NCBI GenBank assembly: GCA_024803745.1
Contig: JANJXV010000002.1
Location: 39,639,757 to 39,703,756 of the forward strand
DNA: 64,000 nt
Source: Megascapheus bottae
Taxonomy: Eukaryota > Chordata > Mammalia > Rodentia > Geomyidae
Direction of reading: 5' to 3'
Below, in pieces: positions 1 through 12,320 of this stretch (the first letter of the stretch is position 1; the number at the start of each line of letters is the position of its first letter). The notes beneath the pieces were generated by a model. That model made no database searches and had not been told where the DNA came from. It saw only the letters and a list, made by a program, of their open reading frames with translations. A program made the translations under genes and the position numbers.

Positions 1-37
1 TTATTGTTGTTGTTTTTTAACAAACTGAGGAAAGTTG

Positions 38-186
38 GAGAGGGAAGGGAAGGAAAAGGAAGGGAAGGGAAGGGAAGGAAAAGGAAGGGAAGGGAAGGGA
101 AGGGAAGGAAAAGGAAGGGAAGGGAAGGGAAGGGAAGGGAAGGGAAGGGAAGGGAAGGGAAGGGAAGGGAAGGGAAGGGAAGGGAA
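38..186. repeat. (GGGAA)n pentanucleotide satellite
   Basis: About 29 units of GGGAA occur, with interspersed GGAAAA variants in the left half and pure units in the right half (about 118-186). The open frames on both strands come from the stop-free repeat and are not genes. The plus strand is all purine. Confidence 0.97.
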
Positions 187-935
187 TTCTGCTGCCAATT
201 AAGTTCCTTGGTCGACTAATCAAACTCAATCAATCATTTATACCACTTTTGATTCATTTCAAATTATACTAGTTAAATAAAGTTTGTGACTTCTAAGTAA
301 AGAAAGTTGTGCTTAGCTAAAGTAATTATGGTTTTAGCCATCTACTGTGGCATTGAGTCCCCATTAGCCCTCTTATTTCCTGAAAATAAGTGACTTGAAA
401 GGAGCACAAAACAGACCACAAGATAACCAATTCAGGACAATGGGAGCTTTCAGTCTTAACTTCTTGGGCAATGTGGTTAGGGGACAATGATAACACACTC
501 TATGTCTTAAATAACTGGAAAATTTCAGATATTTCTACCAAATTATTATCAAGGGCAGAAGACATTTCCTGTAGCCAGAGATCACAGTACATACAATACA
601 AAGGATATTGTAGCTTATCTTTAATTCTTGGAACGTGCTTACTCAAAGCCATCCAAGTCTGGATTTATTTATAACGTAAATACTGTTGAAATTATGAACG
701 AAAGATTTCTTTGCTGTGGGGAACTGCCCCATGTATTTGAAAATTTTTACTAGCATTTCTGGATTTTACACACTAGGTTCCTGGAGTATCTGACCACACT
801 ACTCTAACTTTTACAACCAAAAGAACAACTGTACAATTTAAGAAATGTCTCTGAGTAATAACAAATGACAAAAAATATTCTTTCTTCGTTGAAAGCTGTT
901 GATCTAGCCAGTGGTTTCATGATGTTAACAATAAG
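187..935. other. Unique intergenic sequence, nothing recognised
   Basis: This is AT-rich sequence with no open frame of interest, no recognisable repeat and no splice-flanked coding segment. Confidence 0.5.
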
Positions 936-1062
936 TGCTAGATATGATGGTATATACCTTCAATCTCAGCCCTCAGGAGGCTGAAGTAGAATAATCATGA
1001 GTTTGAGGCAAGACTAAAGCACTTAGACTCTTCTCTCACAAAACAATGCGTGAAAAAAAAGA
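936..1062 (+). mobile_element. B1-type (7SL-derived) SINE fragment
   Basis: The degraded B1 core reads as a tract equivalent to 'rccttcaatctcagccctcaggaggctga', followed by a short A-rich end near 1054-1066. The dID half is missing. It is old and diverged. Confidence 0.6.
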
Positions 1063-2129
1063 GAGAAATGTATCAACAGCAGTTTAAGTGGCAGTGTTCA
1101 GAATAACTATACAATAAGATGATACATGTCTAATTCCCCATATGGCTTAAGGCAGTTATATATCAACAGCATATATTTGGATAATATATAGAAAAAATGG
1201 TGATTGCAAAATAACTGCAAAAATAATTAAATTCACGTCAAATAGACCAAAATCAGTACATTTTACCAATTCCTATCATTCTCTTATGACCAAAGCATTA
1301 TGTTGACTTCCAGCAGCAAATGAAAAATCAATACCTGGTTATGCCACTCACATAACCAGAGATCCAGTCATGCAGTATCTAAGCAATTTTGAATGAGTTA
1401 TCCAAAGTCATATGTAAATGCAGAGTGAAACACTTATCTCTAAGTATACCTCAACATACCATGGCTTTCAAAGGTCTGAGGCATAACATTCACCGAGAGT
1501 GTTAGTTACTCAGCTGATTCCATTCCTTGGAAAAACCAACCCTAGATACCAATGTAGGACCTACTTGCATTGCAAATAAAATGATCCGTGTCAGAGGCTT
1601 AAAATAGAACAGATCCCAATGTTTTTTTATGTAAAAATATTCCACCACCTCTGCTTCATGACCCAGAATTTGTGGTGTAAATAATTTACAATAATATAAG
1701 TGAGATATCACCAGGTGTGTATGCACCTGTGATAAATTTAGGTTTAAAATGAGACATAAAATCCATAATGAATTGTAAAAGGAAAAGGGCTATTCTTTAT
1801 GAGTGAAGAATTTGAGGGAGATGGATACACATTTAGAGTTTTCTATTCAGTGTGATCGCATGTAAAACTAAACAGTATATACATATTTGTTATAAACAAT
1901 TCAGAGTATATATTTCTTTATGTTGTTGTCATGATATTTAATTATATGTACATATATGTGTATATATAAATTTATATTTCTTTACTCCTTAATTTGAGCA
2001 TGTATTCATACAAGACATACTAAGCATTGACATTGTCTATGGTAAAGAATATGTGAAGTGACCGGGCTCAGTGATGACAAATACATATTTCCTATCATGA
2101 GGAGACCACTGCATTCATCGCAGGCTTTT
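1063..2129. other. Unique intergenic sequence
   Basis: This is AT-rich, with TA-rich stretches around 1905-1980. I see no gene, RNA gene or clear repeat. Confidence 0.45.
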
Positions 2130-2235
2130 ATGTTTTGCAAACACTTTCATTGTATAATTGTTCTCATTCTCACATTAATCTAAAATGAGAAAGTGAGGCA
2201 TGAGATGAGATAATGTGCCTTGGTCCTCATAATTG
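2130..2235 (+). mobile_element. MIR-like SINE fragment
   Basis: The series of an 'acttt' block, a short AT block, an 'aaaatgagaaagtgaggc' block and a 'tgtgccttggtc' block follows the order of the MIR core and tail. The copy is old and strongly diverged. A RepeatMasker search would settle it. Confidence 0.5.
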
Positions 2236-2666
2236 TGTGTATACAATAATAGTATCATTTATACCTCATTAGTTTTTACTTCCTTTATTGTAATATAAAT
2301 ATCTATAGCTGCCTGATAAACTAGGGGCAAAGGTTTGTCCCTATATTATGTCTTATAGGCAGAGTAGATGGCATACAATCCAAATACCACTTATACTTTA
2401 CACTAGATTTTATTTTAAAGAGTAAATAAACTATGTTCATCTTTCCATAGAGAAACTATCTATCTGAACTGACCTGAGGTTTGCAGAATACAAATAAAAA
2501 GGGATGAAACAAACACAAAATAAAGCAAAAATAAGACCTATTATTCAATTGTGTTTTATAGATACAGCCTAGTGACTAATAGAGACACAAAGTGATATAC
2601 ACTTGCCACATTTGAACATGCACATGTTTAAAGCAAAGGAGTTATTCATGTGCATTCCTATATTTT

Positions 2667-2991
2667 TGTTTGTTTGTTTCATATAATTTTTATTGTAATT
2701 AATAGAACGGTTACATTACATTCACCAGATGAAAGGTGTATTACTTCACATACATTGATACCCTTTCTCATGTCTTGGTCCCCATTTCCCTCCCCCCCAC
2801 CCCACCCTCATCTTATTTTTCCCCCTTTCCTATCCAATTTCAAATAACCAAATACGCATATATCCAATATATCAGGTAACAAGGTGAAATACTATAACAA
2901 TATGAGATAACCAAGGGAGAGCAAAAGAGATGAGAGATAACATAGTACATTAAGGAAAACAATCACTCATTATATGGCTTTTGTTTCATGA
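2667..2991 (-). mobile_element. L1 3' UTR, 5'-truncated, minus strand
   Basis: Read on the minus strand, this is the G-rich L1 3' UTR shared by many copies in the window; its 3' end lies at about 2670. An 11-base target-site duplication, TCCTATATTTT, occurs at 2656-2666 and 2992-3002. Only the 3' UTR is present, which is typical of severe 5' truncation. Confidence 0.85.
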
Positions 2992-3074
2992 TCCTATATT
3001 TTCAATGTTCAAATAAATCAAAGAATAAATAGGACAACCATTAAAAGGTTTTTTTTTATGTTATTGTTGCTATT

Positions 3075-3308
3075 GTTTGTTTTTGTAGATCATGAGGCTT
3101 GAACTCAGGGCCTGCGCACTGTCCCTGAGCCTGCTTGTGCTCAGTGCTAGCACTTTTCCACTTTGAGCTACAGAGCCAGTTATTAAACAGTTAATTGGAG
3201 ATAAGAGTCTCACAGAGACTTTTCTGCCAGGGCTAGCTTCACTACAATCCTTAAATCTCAGCCAGCTGAGTATCTAGGATTACAGGTGTGAGCCACCAGC
3301 ACCCAGCC
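3075..3308 (-). mobile_element. B1-dID SINE, minus strand
   Basis: The minus-strand reading gives a B1 half (with the 'ggctcacacctgtaatcct' core) followed by an ID-related half containing the 'ccctgagttcaagcc' type of block. The B1 part lies at 3185-3308 and the dID part at 3085-3184. Confidence 0.85.
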
Positions 3309-3389
3309 AAATAAAGGTTTTGATTGCTATGTTCTATTTATACAGAACATTAAAGTTAGTTCACATCAAATGTGTGTCATGCAAATGTA

Positions 3390-3390
<1 letters not shown>

Positions 3391-3422
<32 letters not shown>
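3391..3422. repeat. (GT)n microsatellite
   Basis: About 16 GT units, uninterrupted. Confidence 0.97.
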
Positions 3423-3424
<2 letters not shown>

Positions 3425-3654
3425 CTAGCTAAGGAGAAACAGCAATAGTGAAGTATAGTTGTTTTTAATGATTTTATTTATGCAGACCTATGTTCAGAAA
3501 CTGTTCATTAAAAACAGAATATGAAATATAAAATAACAAACAATAATAGTATACAAAGAACATTGTATCATGGTCCATATTGTTATGTGCTGGTCATCTC
3601 TACCCATCTACAAGATGAAGGCCTGGAAGATAACCCACTTTTTAAGGGACATTC

Positions 3655-3765
3655 TGAATATTATTAACTTTAGTCTTAATCCTTCACTTTATAAGGAAAG
3701 ACAATGATGCTCAGAAAATTAGTAGGAGTTACTAAAGTCATTAATTAGCAACATGCAAATTGTGA
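3655..3765 (+). mobile_element. MIR-like SINE fragment
   Basis: Blocks resembling the MIR core occur in order: 'taatccttcactttata', 'aagacaatgatgctcaga' and 'agtaggagttactaaagtca'. The fragment is old and diverged, and assigned from block order only. Confidence 0.45.
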
Positions 3766-3979
3766 ATTCAATCAAAATCTCCAAAGGTGCATTCTGTAAA
3801 CAAAGGAAGAATTTTTTATGTTCTATTACAAATCTTCTACTGGGAACTGTATGCCTACCAGATATCATATTAACAAGGCTCCATATCTCCCCAGGGACCA
3901 AATAACAATGTTCAGAATCATGAGAATTTCAAATGTGTTCCATGTCTACAATCAGGTTAAAAGTTGTTGATAAAAATAT

Positions 3980-4042
3980 GAATAATTATTAAGGGACCCA
4001 AACATGATAAAACTACGAATAATTATTAAGGGACCCAAACAT
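3980..4042 (+). repeat. Short tandem duplication, period 37
   Basis: A 26-base block starting GAATAATTATTAAGGGACCC is present at 3980-4005 and again at 4017-4042, with related sequence between the copies. It is a local duplication of unique sequence. Confidence 0.85.
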
Positions 4043-4243
4043 AAAAATAACTACAGAAAGGCCTCGGAAAGTGATTGTTTTCCCTTATTTGTACTATATA
4101 CTACACAAGTTATTATTTATCGTATTATTTTAGCACTTATTCATACAACAGGCAATATACACAAAAGCTATTGTCATAGAAGAGAAAAAGACATCAGAGA
4201 GCAAACCCTGTTAGATAAAAAAAAAAAAGAAAGCAATACATAT

Positions 4244-4245
<2 letters not shown>

Positions 4246-4279
<34 letters not shown>
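4246..4279. repeat. (CA)n microsatellite
   Basis: About 17 CA units, preceded by an A-rich stretch at 4217-4231. Confidence 0.97.
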
Positions 4280-4284
<5 letters not shown>

Positions 4285-7200
4285 GCCAAGTTATAAATGA
4301 AACCATATTCTATGTTTCTGGTATTTAGGTATTTAGTAAAAGTTTAGTTCCCATGCATTGGTGTATTCATAGATGAACCTCTACAATAAGAATGGTTATT
4401 TAGGGATGTGAAATTCACAAAATTCATTAAAACATTGCCTTGAAAGAATGGATAAAACATCTGGGGGTTACATCCTGTTGTAATTTATAATTCCTACTTT
4501 ACAAAATCATTAATAACAAAATGAAACACATTCCTTTTTATTGCAATAGAATATTGTACATTGTTGATGTTGTGCAAAAACTAAAGAAATCCCTGTGCAC
4601 TTATCTCTGTGTTTCTCATTCCTTTGCCAATGTGTAAATCTGTATATTATGTTATTCTGTTTAAGGAAAAGCTTCCTCCACAAGTTTGTTCGATTACATT
4701 AGCAGCTAGACATTCCTGTTCTTTGCCAACATGAACTTTAAGAAAGGTGTTTGAAAGCCCTTTAAAATAATATTTTTCTGTTAAAGGCAACAGATCAAAC
4801 TAACCAAAGGGTACCCAAACCAGAAAAATACTGCTATTTTAGACCACAAAACAAGGCAGAAAAACAAAAGGCAAATTTAGGTTTTCTTTCTACCCAAAAG
4901 AAGGAAAGAGAGCACTAGCAAGTGAGAGAAGGGGGGGGAGGGAGATGGAGAAAAAGGCAATTAAGCTAATGCAAGTTGGGTGTCACAAGGTTATAGATAT
5001 TTCAAGAGCTGAGCAATTTACCGTCTGGAAAAGGAGAAGAGCTCTTGCATAAAATGTCCCCCAGTTCAGATTTATTATGCTTTTAGTTGTGTTATATGTG
5101 ATACAATTAGCAGGAGGTGCCAATAAGGCGTTCTCTCAAGGACGTGGTCATCCTAAGCCATCTGTTATTAATTGCATTGTCCTTTCCACATCCAGCTAGA
5201 GGGGAAAAAAGTTCTCTGAGAAACACCTGCAAATCCTCACCACACGATGACCAGAATTTGAAAATACTTAAACAGAAAAGGGAAGGACAGGTCATACCGG
5301 TAAACCCCCACCAGGAGTCGAAAAAGAAAGAAAAATACAGCGTAAGTCTGGATGAAATGGGAGCCGGTAACTGGGATTGCTTTTCCTTTTCTTACAGGAT
5401 GCCTGAAATACTGATAACTGCTCAAGGAGCAGAAAAAAAAAACACACTGAGGTTGAAAGTTAATAACTGGGACATTCTTCTAGAAAGATAGCCATTCTCT
5501 TATATGCCTCTCTCATATGCAGGGGTGTAGATATTGAAATAGAGTTTATAACCTCACAAAACAACGATAAAAATTGATTGGGGTTTTTTTGTTGTTGTTT
5601 TGTTTCATTTTATATTTTGGCATCTGGGTTGATTCAGTCTTAAGAATTGAGATCTGAGGCTATTTCTATAAGTATGCAAATGCACTCTCAATTTGGATCT
5701 ATATTTGTATAGATCTTCTACAAATATGAATATTTGTTAAGATACAAATAGCTTCTCAAACAATTGGAACGGATTTCAGAAAAAGTAACTTACTTTGAAC
5801 CATCTGTGTTGCTCTTTCTTTTCTGTAATTTTTCACCGACTTGAGTATTTGATGCAGAGAACAAGACTGAATCCCAAAACTACTTAGACTGCTGGGAGGG
5901 AGTGGAATAGCCCTTCACTGGAACATTTTAAAACTCCTTTATGAACAGTAATTCATAATATTTTCAAAAATAGCCCTGTAGTTCTGTGAAGGGGTTGATG
6001 TGAAATATTTTGAAAGAAACATGCATGATTGAACTGCTACTTTCTTGGAAGAAAAAGAAAATACTCAGTGAAACTACATACCTTCTTATACGTATCTAGC
6101 CATATGAAACTCAAGCAAATCATATTAATTAATGCTTGGCTGGGGGAAAAGAAAACATTCATATAGGAGTGTGTTCTTTAGCTAATATGAAAAAAATACA
6201 CACTAGGAAACATTTTCTTTACACATGACTTGAAATGCTGAATTATAAAAGTGCTCCATGCTTGTATGGCAATCTGCAGTAAAATTAATTTCATGTATCA
6301 AAAAATCAAACTGAAAAAGATTATTTTGAAATTCGGTTACAATTGATTTACTTTATTGAAAGAGGTAATTTACTCTCCTAACCCCTTCAGCACCTGCTCA
6401 CTTTTGTCTACTGAGCATACTTTTTTGTTTGTATTGATTATCTTTACCTTTCTCATTGGATGGCTCTTTTGAGAATGCTTCATTTTGTCTTCTGTTTTAA
6501 AAAAAAGTCTTTTTGCTCCATTTTTCTCCTTAAAATTTTAAATTTGATTTGAGTTTTATATTACTAGGTTAATCAAAAAGTTAAAAAATAGTCACACCGT
6601 TTTTTGTAACAGTTATTGTAACCGTGTCACAATGAGTGTAAGAAACATAAAGCTTCCATTCTCCTAACCGATATTTTAGGCATACTTAATCAAATTGGGT
6701 GGCAAAACAGTCCTAGAGTGTTCTTGTCCCATCAAAAAAATTAATTGCTTCCCATTATTAAAAAGATAAACATTATTTAAAATATTGCACACATGAAACA
6801 CATTGCTTGAGTCAGAGCCAAATTAATGTTGTCTATCTAATGATTTTTATTGGAATGGACCATGCACCTACTAATCAAAATATCAAAGTGCTCAATGCCC
6901 TAAATTTCATTTCTCTTGCTTCTCTTTCTTGTATCATGTTGTTATTTAGAACTACTTTGGGTTGACAGCAGAGCCACATAACTAACTTTAGGGTCCCAGA
7001 ACTGAATTAGTATAGACTGAGTATGATTTCTTTCTGGGAGAAGCATCACACTGGAGCAGTGATCTGATAAATTATTTTAGTAAGAAACTGCCTTTAAGTC
7101 TTTTGTCACAAAGATACCAAATCTTAAAATATCCACTGTAAAATCAGCCTCTCATAAAAGTGTGTGCTTTAGTGAGCAACAGCTCAATTAGTTATTATAC

Positions 7201-8129
7201 TATGCCAGACCTATGAAAATTCTTAATAAAGTACCATCTAGAAATGTGGCACATAACTTCTACCCATATACGGTCAGTTTCTATGAATTAATAATTCATG
7301 AGTGACAGAAATTATACAGCACATATGAATTTAAATGGCAGTCACAACACCTATCACTTAAGTGGAAATTAAGGAAATAATTGATTTAGAGCCTACCTCC
7401 CCGGTTCAAATTCTATTTAGTAAACAGGAACCTGTTTTACCTCCCTTAGTCTACTTCTTACAAAGATTTAATCCTAGTAAATTTTAAAGTTTCCAGCATA
7501 CCTTTTCAGAAGCACAACAGTTTATATAATAATGTGTCTGGAAAATGCAGGTATGGTGGTAATAAATTGGAAAGATATAATTTTAATACTTCTTATATAA
7601 AAGCTTTGAGATTTGGTTCTTTTGGTCATTAAATACAAGCCCTTAAACTGATGTTATTGTCATTCTAGACTCATGTTTCTCTGATTAAGCTATGACAGGA
7701 ATAAAGTCTGTCTCATAAAGATTTTGGACAAAAGGAGAATTAAGGTATTTACAACCCTCTCTATGGGACCTGGAACATAACTGGAGCAAAATTATTTCGT
7801 GGAAAAACTGGGGGAAAATGAGGGTGGGAATGACACTGTTCAAAAAGAAATGAACACATTATCTGACTTATATAACAGTAACCTCTCTGTACATTACCTT
7901 TACATTAAAAATTTAAATCAATTATTAGTATCTTTAGTTTTGTTAATATTAAAATTGATTTATTAGCAATTTCACAGTGTACCAGTCACATTTTCCTGGA
8001 GTCTATTTTGATCTGACCATGGTTGTAAACAGGAAAAAAAACTGTAAATAATAATGAATGAATACTTACCTTTCAAGAAAAGCCCATTGGAAAAAATTGA
8101 GCATTTACTTAGACATAAGTCTCTGCAAG
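4280..8129. other. Long unique intergenic stretch, no gene found
   Basis: This is 3.8 kb without an obvious SINE, L1 or microsatellite, other than a short G-rich run near 4931. An open frame at 5117-5491 begins at GTG, has no homology that I recognise and no ATG near its start; I do not call it a gene. The absence of young repeats could mean selection or chance. Confidence 0.45.
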
Positions 8130-8145
8130 AAAGTGACCATTACTG

Positions 8146-8324
8146 TTTATCTGGTTATTTGAAATAAGATAGGGAAGGGGGGAAAGAAGATAAGGGGTGG
8201 CGGGTGGGAGGGAAATGGGGACCAAGACATGAGAAAAGGTATCAATGTTTGTGAAGTAATGCACCTTCTATCTGGTGAATATAATGTAACCCTTCTCTTA
8301 ATTACAATGAAAAATATATGAAAA
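8146..8324 (+). mobile_element. L1 3' UTR, 5'-truncated
   Basis: The G-rich tract (8165-8220), the 'gagaaaaggtatcaatg' block and the A-rich 3' end are those of the local L1 3' UTR. A perfect 16-base target-site duplication, AAAGTGACCATTACTG, is at 8130-8145 and 8325-8340. The insertion is therefore complete and only about 180 bases long. Confidence 0.9.
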
Positions 8325-8402
8325 AAAGTGACCATTACTGCAGTTAATGTTTTATGTCATTATACAAATAAAGTATTAATCTCTGTGAAGATGAAGTATT
8401 GC

Positions 8403-8590
8403 TCTTGTTTTTGTTTTAAATTTTATTGTAATGTTGATGTACAAAGAAGTTACAGTTTCATGATTCAGGTGATGAGTACATTCCTTTTGAAAAGTTTCAT
8501 GCCCTAGCCCCCTTTAGTCTTTTCCAGTTTTCCCCCTCCCAACTCCCTACCTCTAAAGTTTGTTTCCAACATTGTGGAACATAAGTTTAA
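8403..8590 (-). mobile_element. Older L1-like 3' end, minus strand
   Basis: A T-rich start is followed by 'tgtacaaagaagttacagtttcat' spread over 8438-8461 and a pyrimidine-rich block ('ttttccccctcccaact'). Similar sequence recurs at about 37650-37830 and 38761-38900. I read these as a second, older L1 3' UTR family in antisense; the family name is unknown to me. Confidence 0.45.
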
Positions 8591-8824
8591 GCAAAATCAA
8601 CCAAAAAAAGTTACAAGACTGGGTTAAATATTGAAAATCCTAGTCTAAATGTAATATCTAGATGGATTCTAACAGTATATTATCTTTCTTTGCCTCAACT
8701 TATCATTAATATGGAATGCTCACAGCTACTATCAACTTTCTCCTGAGTTTTTTTCTTTCCAACAAAAACATTAGTAAAAGGTTTTGATGGCAACTTAAGT
8801 ATTTATATTTAACAAAAAGCCTCT

Positions 8825-8953
8825 CAGGGGATTGGAAGGAGGGAATGAGAACAAAAACATGAGAAGAGGTATCAATGTGTCAGAAGCAATGAACCTACTA
8901 CCTGGCGAATGTAACTGTAACCCCTCTATGCATTACTCAAACAATAAAAAAAC
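8825..8953 (+). mobile_element. L1 3' UTR fragment
   Basis: It contains the 'aaaacatgagaagaggtatc' type block, the 'cctactacctggcgaatg' block and an AATAAA-like A-rich 3' end. It is truncated to about 130 bases. Confidence 0.8.
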
Positions 8954-10304
8954 CTGTCATGTATGTTTGGGGGCAAAATAGTCTTCCAGCAAGACCTGTT
9001 AAAGTTCTGTTTTCTATTCCTTGGACACAATATCTTTAGCCCATTAATGTAATGTTTTTTAATAACTGCATTATAATTTGTTTCAATATGGTAGCACTTT
9101 CGAACTTTTGAAAAATTGTCCTTGCATTTCAATGTTTTGATCTTTGTATCCTTGAGTTTTAAAAACTGAGATTAAAATTCAGCATTTATTCAGTGCAATA
9201 AAGGATTCAATATTCTTCCTTTTATGGTGCTTTGTCTTCTGAGTTTTCAGAGCTATCATCGCACTGCTATATATATACTGCAATATATAGGTTACAAAGC
9301 TTTCCTTACTTTCCATTGTGTAGGTTGCATATCAACTCAGCTTTTGCTTCCCCTATTAAATAATTTCAAAGTAAAATTCCCAGAGAAATATGTAAAAATT
9401 AATATGCAGTCTTGAAAAATATATGACGAGCCTGACGGGGTTTTTTTTTGTTTCATTGCTAGAATACTTTGTGACTCACTAAAACTTCAATTTTGAGACA
9501 AGTTTGTTTATTTTTGCCTTTCTCTCCTCAAACCAAAAAAAAATGACATGGTTTTAGATTCAAGATGAAAGTTTGACATCTGGAAAAATGCAGACATAAA
9601 AATTACCCCCCTTACATTTTGCAGTAATCCAAGTACAACTAAAAAATTAGGAAAAATAATGCCCTTTCCAAATGAAAAGATTATTTAAGGACGAGGTAAG
9701 GACTAACACAGAGAAGAAAAAGATCAATCCATCAATTAACATAGAAAGGAACAAGTGAAATTATGTTCCACACTGAATGTGCCACGAGGGAACAGAGGGG
9801 ATGACCTTTCTGTTAACACAGAAGAGAGCAAGAAACCTGACACCAGAAATACACTGAGATGAACAGACATAAAATAGATCATGTCCCCTATTCCTATCCT
9901 AACCTTAACCAGACACTAAACCCTAATCATAATTCCTTACACACTAACCCCTCATTCTAATCTCGGCAGAAATGCTAACCTCATGAATTGGAACACTGAT
10001 TTTCCAAACAGATGTCAGACGTTAGCCACTGGTCTCAGCTGCCATCAATATTAATCAGCTAATCTTAACATTAGCAAAACATATGCGGCTTAAGGGTGAA
10101 CTTGTGCCATCATAATGGAGATGGAAATTATTAGCAAATTTAAATAATTAGGATGATGTCAGCATATCTATTTTAACTACAATCATGACTTTTTAAATCT
10201 TTTTTCGTAATTTAATAAGGATATAATTGTCTTTTTTCCAATGCATCTACATAATATTTACTTTATTTATGAGATAAAATAAGTAATTTTTATATATTTT
10301 ATTA
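8954..10304. other. Unique intergenic sequence with a telomere-like patch
   Basis: No gene was recognised. 9897-9960 contains several CCTAA/CCCTAA-like words in loose array. An A/T-rich stretch precedes the next L1. Confidence 0.45.
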
Positions 10305-10490
10305 TGCTTTCTTTTTTCATATATTTTTATTGTAATTAATAGAAGGGTTACATTGTATTCACCAGATAGAAGGTGCATTACTTCACAAACACTGATACCC
10401 TTTCTCATGTCTTGGTCCCCATTTCCCTCCCCCTAATTCTGCCCCTCATCTTGTTTCCCCCCCCTTCCCAATACTATTTCAAATAAATCA
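10305..10490 (-). mobile_element. L1 3' UTR, 5'-truncated, minus strand
   Basis: This is antisense to the same L1 3' UTR as 2667-2991, including the C-rich complement of the G-rich tract at 10417-10468. The 3' end (T-rich on the plus strand) is at about 10308. Confidence 0.85.
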
Positions 10491-11486
10491 CTTCAATTTA
10501 TATTCCTCAATGATCTAAACGCATGGAACACTTCTTTAATTGAATTGGTAACAGTACAGTTTTCTAATCTGTTAAGAGGATCCCAAGTACTAATTTACGG
10601 ATAGTTATTATTAACAGTATCTGTAGCCAGACCATATATATGTATATATAGGTATATACCTATAGATATATAGGTATGCATAAATATATATATGCATAAC
10701 ATTTGCAGGCTGTGTATTGGTTAGAATTTTCTATATATTTTTAGTATATAAAATGGAGTGCTAATTTCATATAATATTGTTCTCTTTGTGTTTAGTAAAG
10801 TGATCTTATTCAAGAAAATGAAAACATTCAGTTGTATCACAGTGAAAAATGTTATTCTTGTGAATTTTCACAATATGACTTGGGTTCTGCTTTTCTACTG
10901 GTCTAACATGTCTGAATATGCGCCAGAGGGGCCTGCTGTACACTTTAACTCTATGTTTTGCCTTTTCTTCCCAGACTACTATATGTATTTCCATGAACAA
11001 TTAATGATTCATAACCAGTTCCATGGTTCCTGTTATAAGCCAATGATTAGCATAGTAAATTATTTATTCTCAGGAGGAGCCTGTTGCATCTCTCAGATAC
11101 ATGCTTTAGAAGCTAGACTGAAGAAATAACCTTTTCTATGTGGAAGTAAATAATGCAAGGAAATCTCAAACGATTAGAGTTATTTACTAATCAAATAGAT
11201 GATATACAAATGCCTGCTAGATTCTGTGTAATGCATTCAATTCTAAGGTATGCCATATATCAGGATATTCAAATCTCCTGCCAATACAAAATGTGATCTT
11301 CAGACAGCACTGAACACAAACATAGTTCCGATATCTATTATACAGAATGTCACTTCCTGGTACTTAAAGTTCTGTTGGGATTAGCATAAAGAATAGGTAG
11401 TTTTAACAGGAATGTGAAAGAAAAGTTTGTGGCATGGAAAATAACAGCGACCAAAAAGTGGGGGGAGGTAGTAGCTCAGAATACAT
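10491..11486. other. Unique intergenic sequence, TA-rich patch
   Basis: TA-rich dinucleotide-like sequence lies at 10634-10700. An open frame of 123 codons at 10758-11129 has no recognisable domain and begins at a non-ATG codon, so it is not called. Confidence 0.45.
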
Positions 11487-11500
11487 AAAAATGAATAGAT

Positions 11501-11731
11501 ATGCTGGGCGCAGTGGCTCATGCCTACAATCCTAGCTACAAAGGAGGCTGAGACCCCAGGATCGCAGCTCAAAGCCAGCCTGGGCACTAAAGTCCATGAG
11601 ACTCACATCCAATTAAACATTAGAAAACCGGAAGTGGTGCTGTGACTCAAGAGGTAGGGAGGTAGCTTTGGGCTGAAGAGAGAAGGGACAGCGCCCAGCC
11701 CAGAGTTCAAGCCCCATGACAAACAAAACAA
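11501..11731 (+). mobile_element. B1-dID SINE, near full length
   Basis: The B1 half starts with the 7SL/Alu-like 'tgctgggcgcagtggctcat' and the dID half follows from about 11630 to an A-rich tail. Flanking 14-base repeats at 11487-11500 and 11732-11745 differ by one base, consistent with a target-site duplication. Confidence 0.92.
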
Positions 11732-11745
11732 AAAAATCAATAGAT

Positions 11746-12320
11746 TTCAAGATGAGGGTCATGTATATATAATAACACTATTGACAGATATGCTATCAGC
11801 CTTAGTACTGATGAAGAGATGAATGAACAAGAAAATTGACCAATAGAGATATAGAAAGGAATATTATTTAGTCCTAAATAACCAGGGAAACTGCCATTTT
11901 CAGGAAATAAAAAGAACTCAAGATTATCATGTTTAATGAAATAAGCCAAATTTAGAAGTTCCAATATTGCATCTTTCCCTCATATGAAGAATATTGAATT
12001 TATATGTATATATACATGCATGCATATATGTACACATATATACCAGGTATGCCATATATGATATACATGTGTGCCTATAAACATACATTTTGCATGTTAT
12101 AAAATGAATGTAATGTTGGGATTGCTTGGGGAGACAGAGGGAGAAGCAAAGATGATGATTTAGTGGTTAAATAAATGAAACTAAAACAGCAAACGCCACT
12201 AGAAATTGTAATGTTAAAGAGGGGGATGGATGGTAGAGATAAGCAAAAGTAATTTGGTGGGATAATTTAATCAAGGTACAATATAAATTTTTGTGGAACT
12301 ACAGCCACATACCCTTTTCA
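11746..12320 (+). mobile_element. Old L1 3' end (diverged)
   Basis: The order of blocks matches the mammalian L1 ORF2 end and 3' UTR: 'ggaatattatttagtc', a 'ctgccattttcaggaa' block, 'tgtttaatgaaataagcca', 'cttccctcatatga', then a TA-rich stretch. It is heavily diverged with no open frame. Confidence 0.55.

Noticed and set aside
2650..2847. Proline-rich open frame, with similar ones at 8147-8335 (minus strand)
   Set aside because: These are translations of antisense L1 3' UTR sequence and recur wherever that UTR occurs.
4004..4300. 98-codon open frame ending in Thr-His repeats
   Set aside because: Its C-terminal part is translated (CA)n microsatellite and its start overlaps a small tandem duplication; there is no sign of a gene.
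10758..11129. 123-codon open frame on the plus strand
   Set aside because: It starts at a non-ATG codon, lacks any domain I recognise, has no splice context and matches the chance frequency of open frames in AT-rich DNA.
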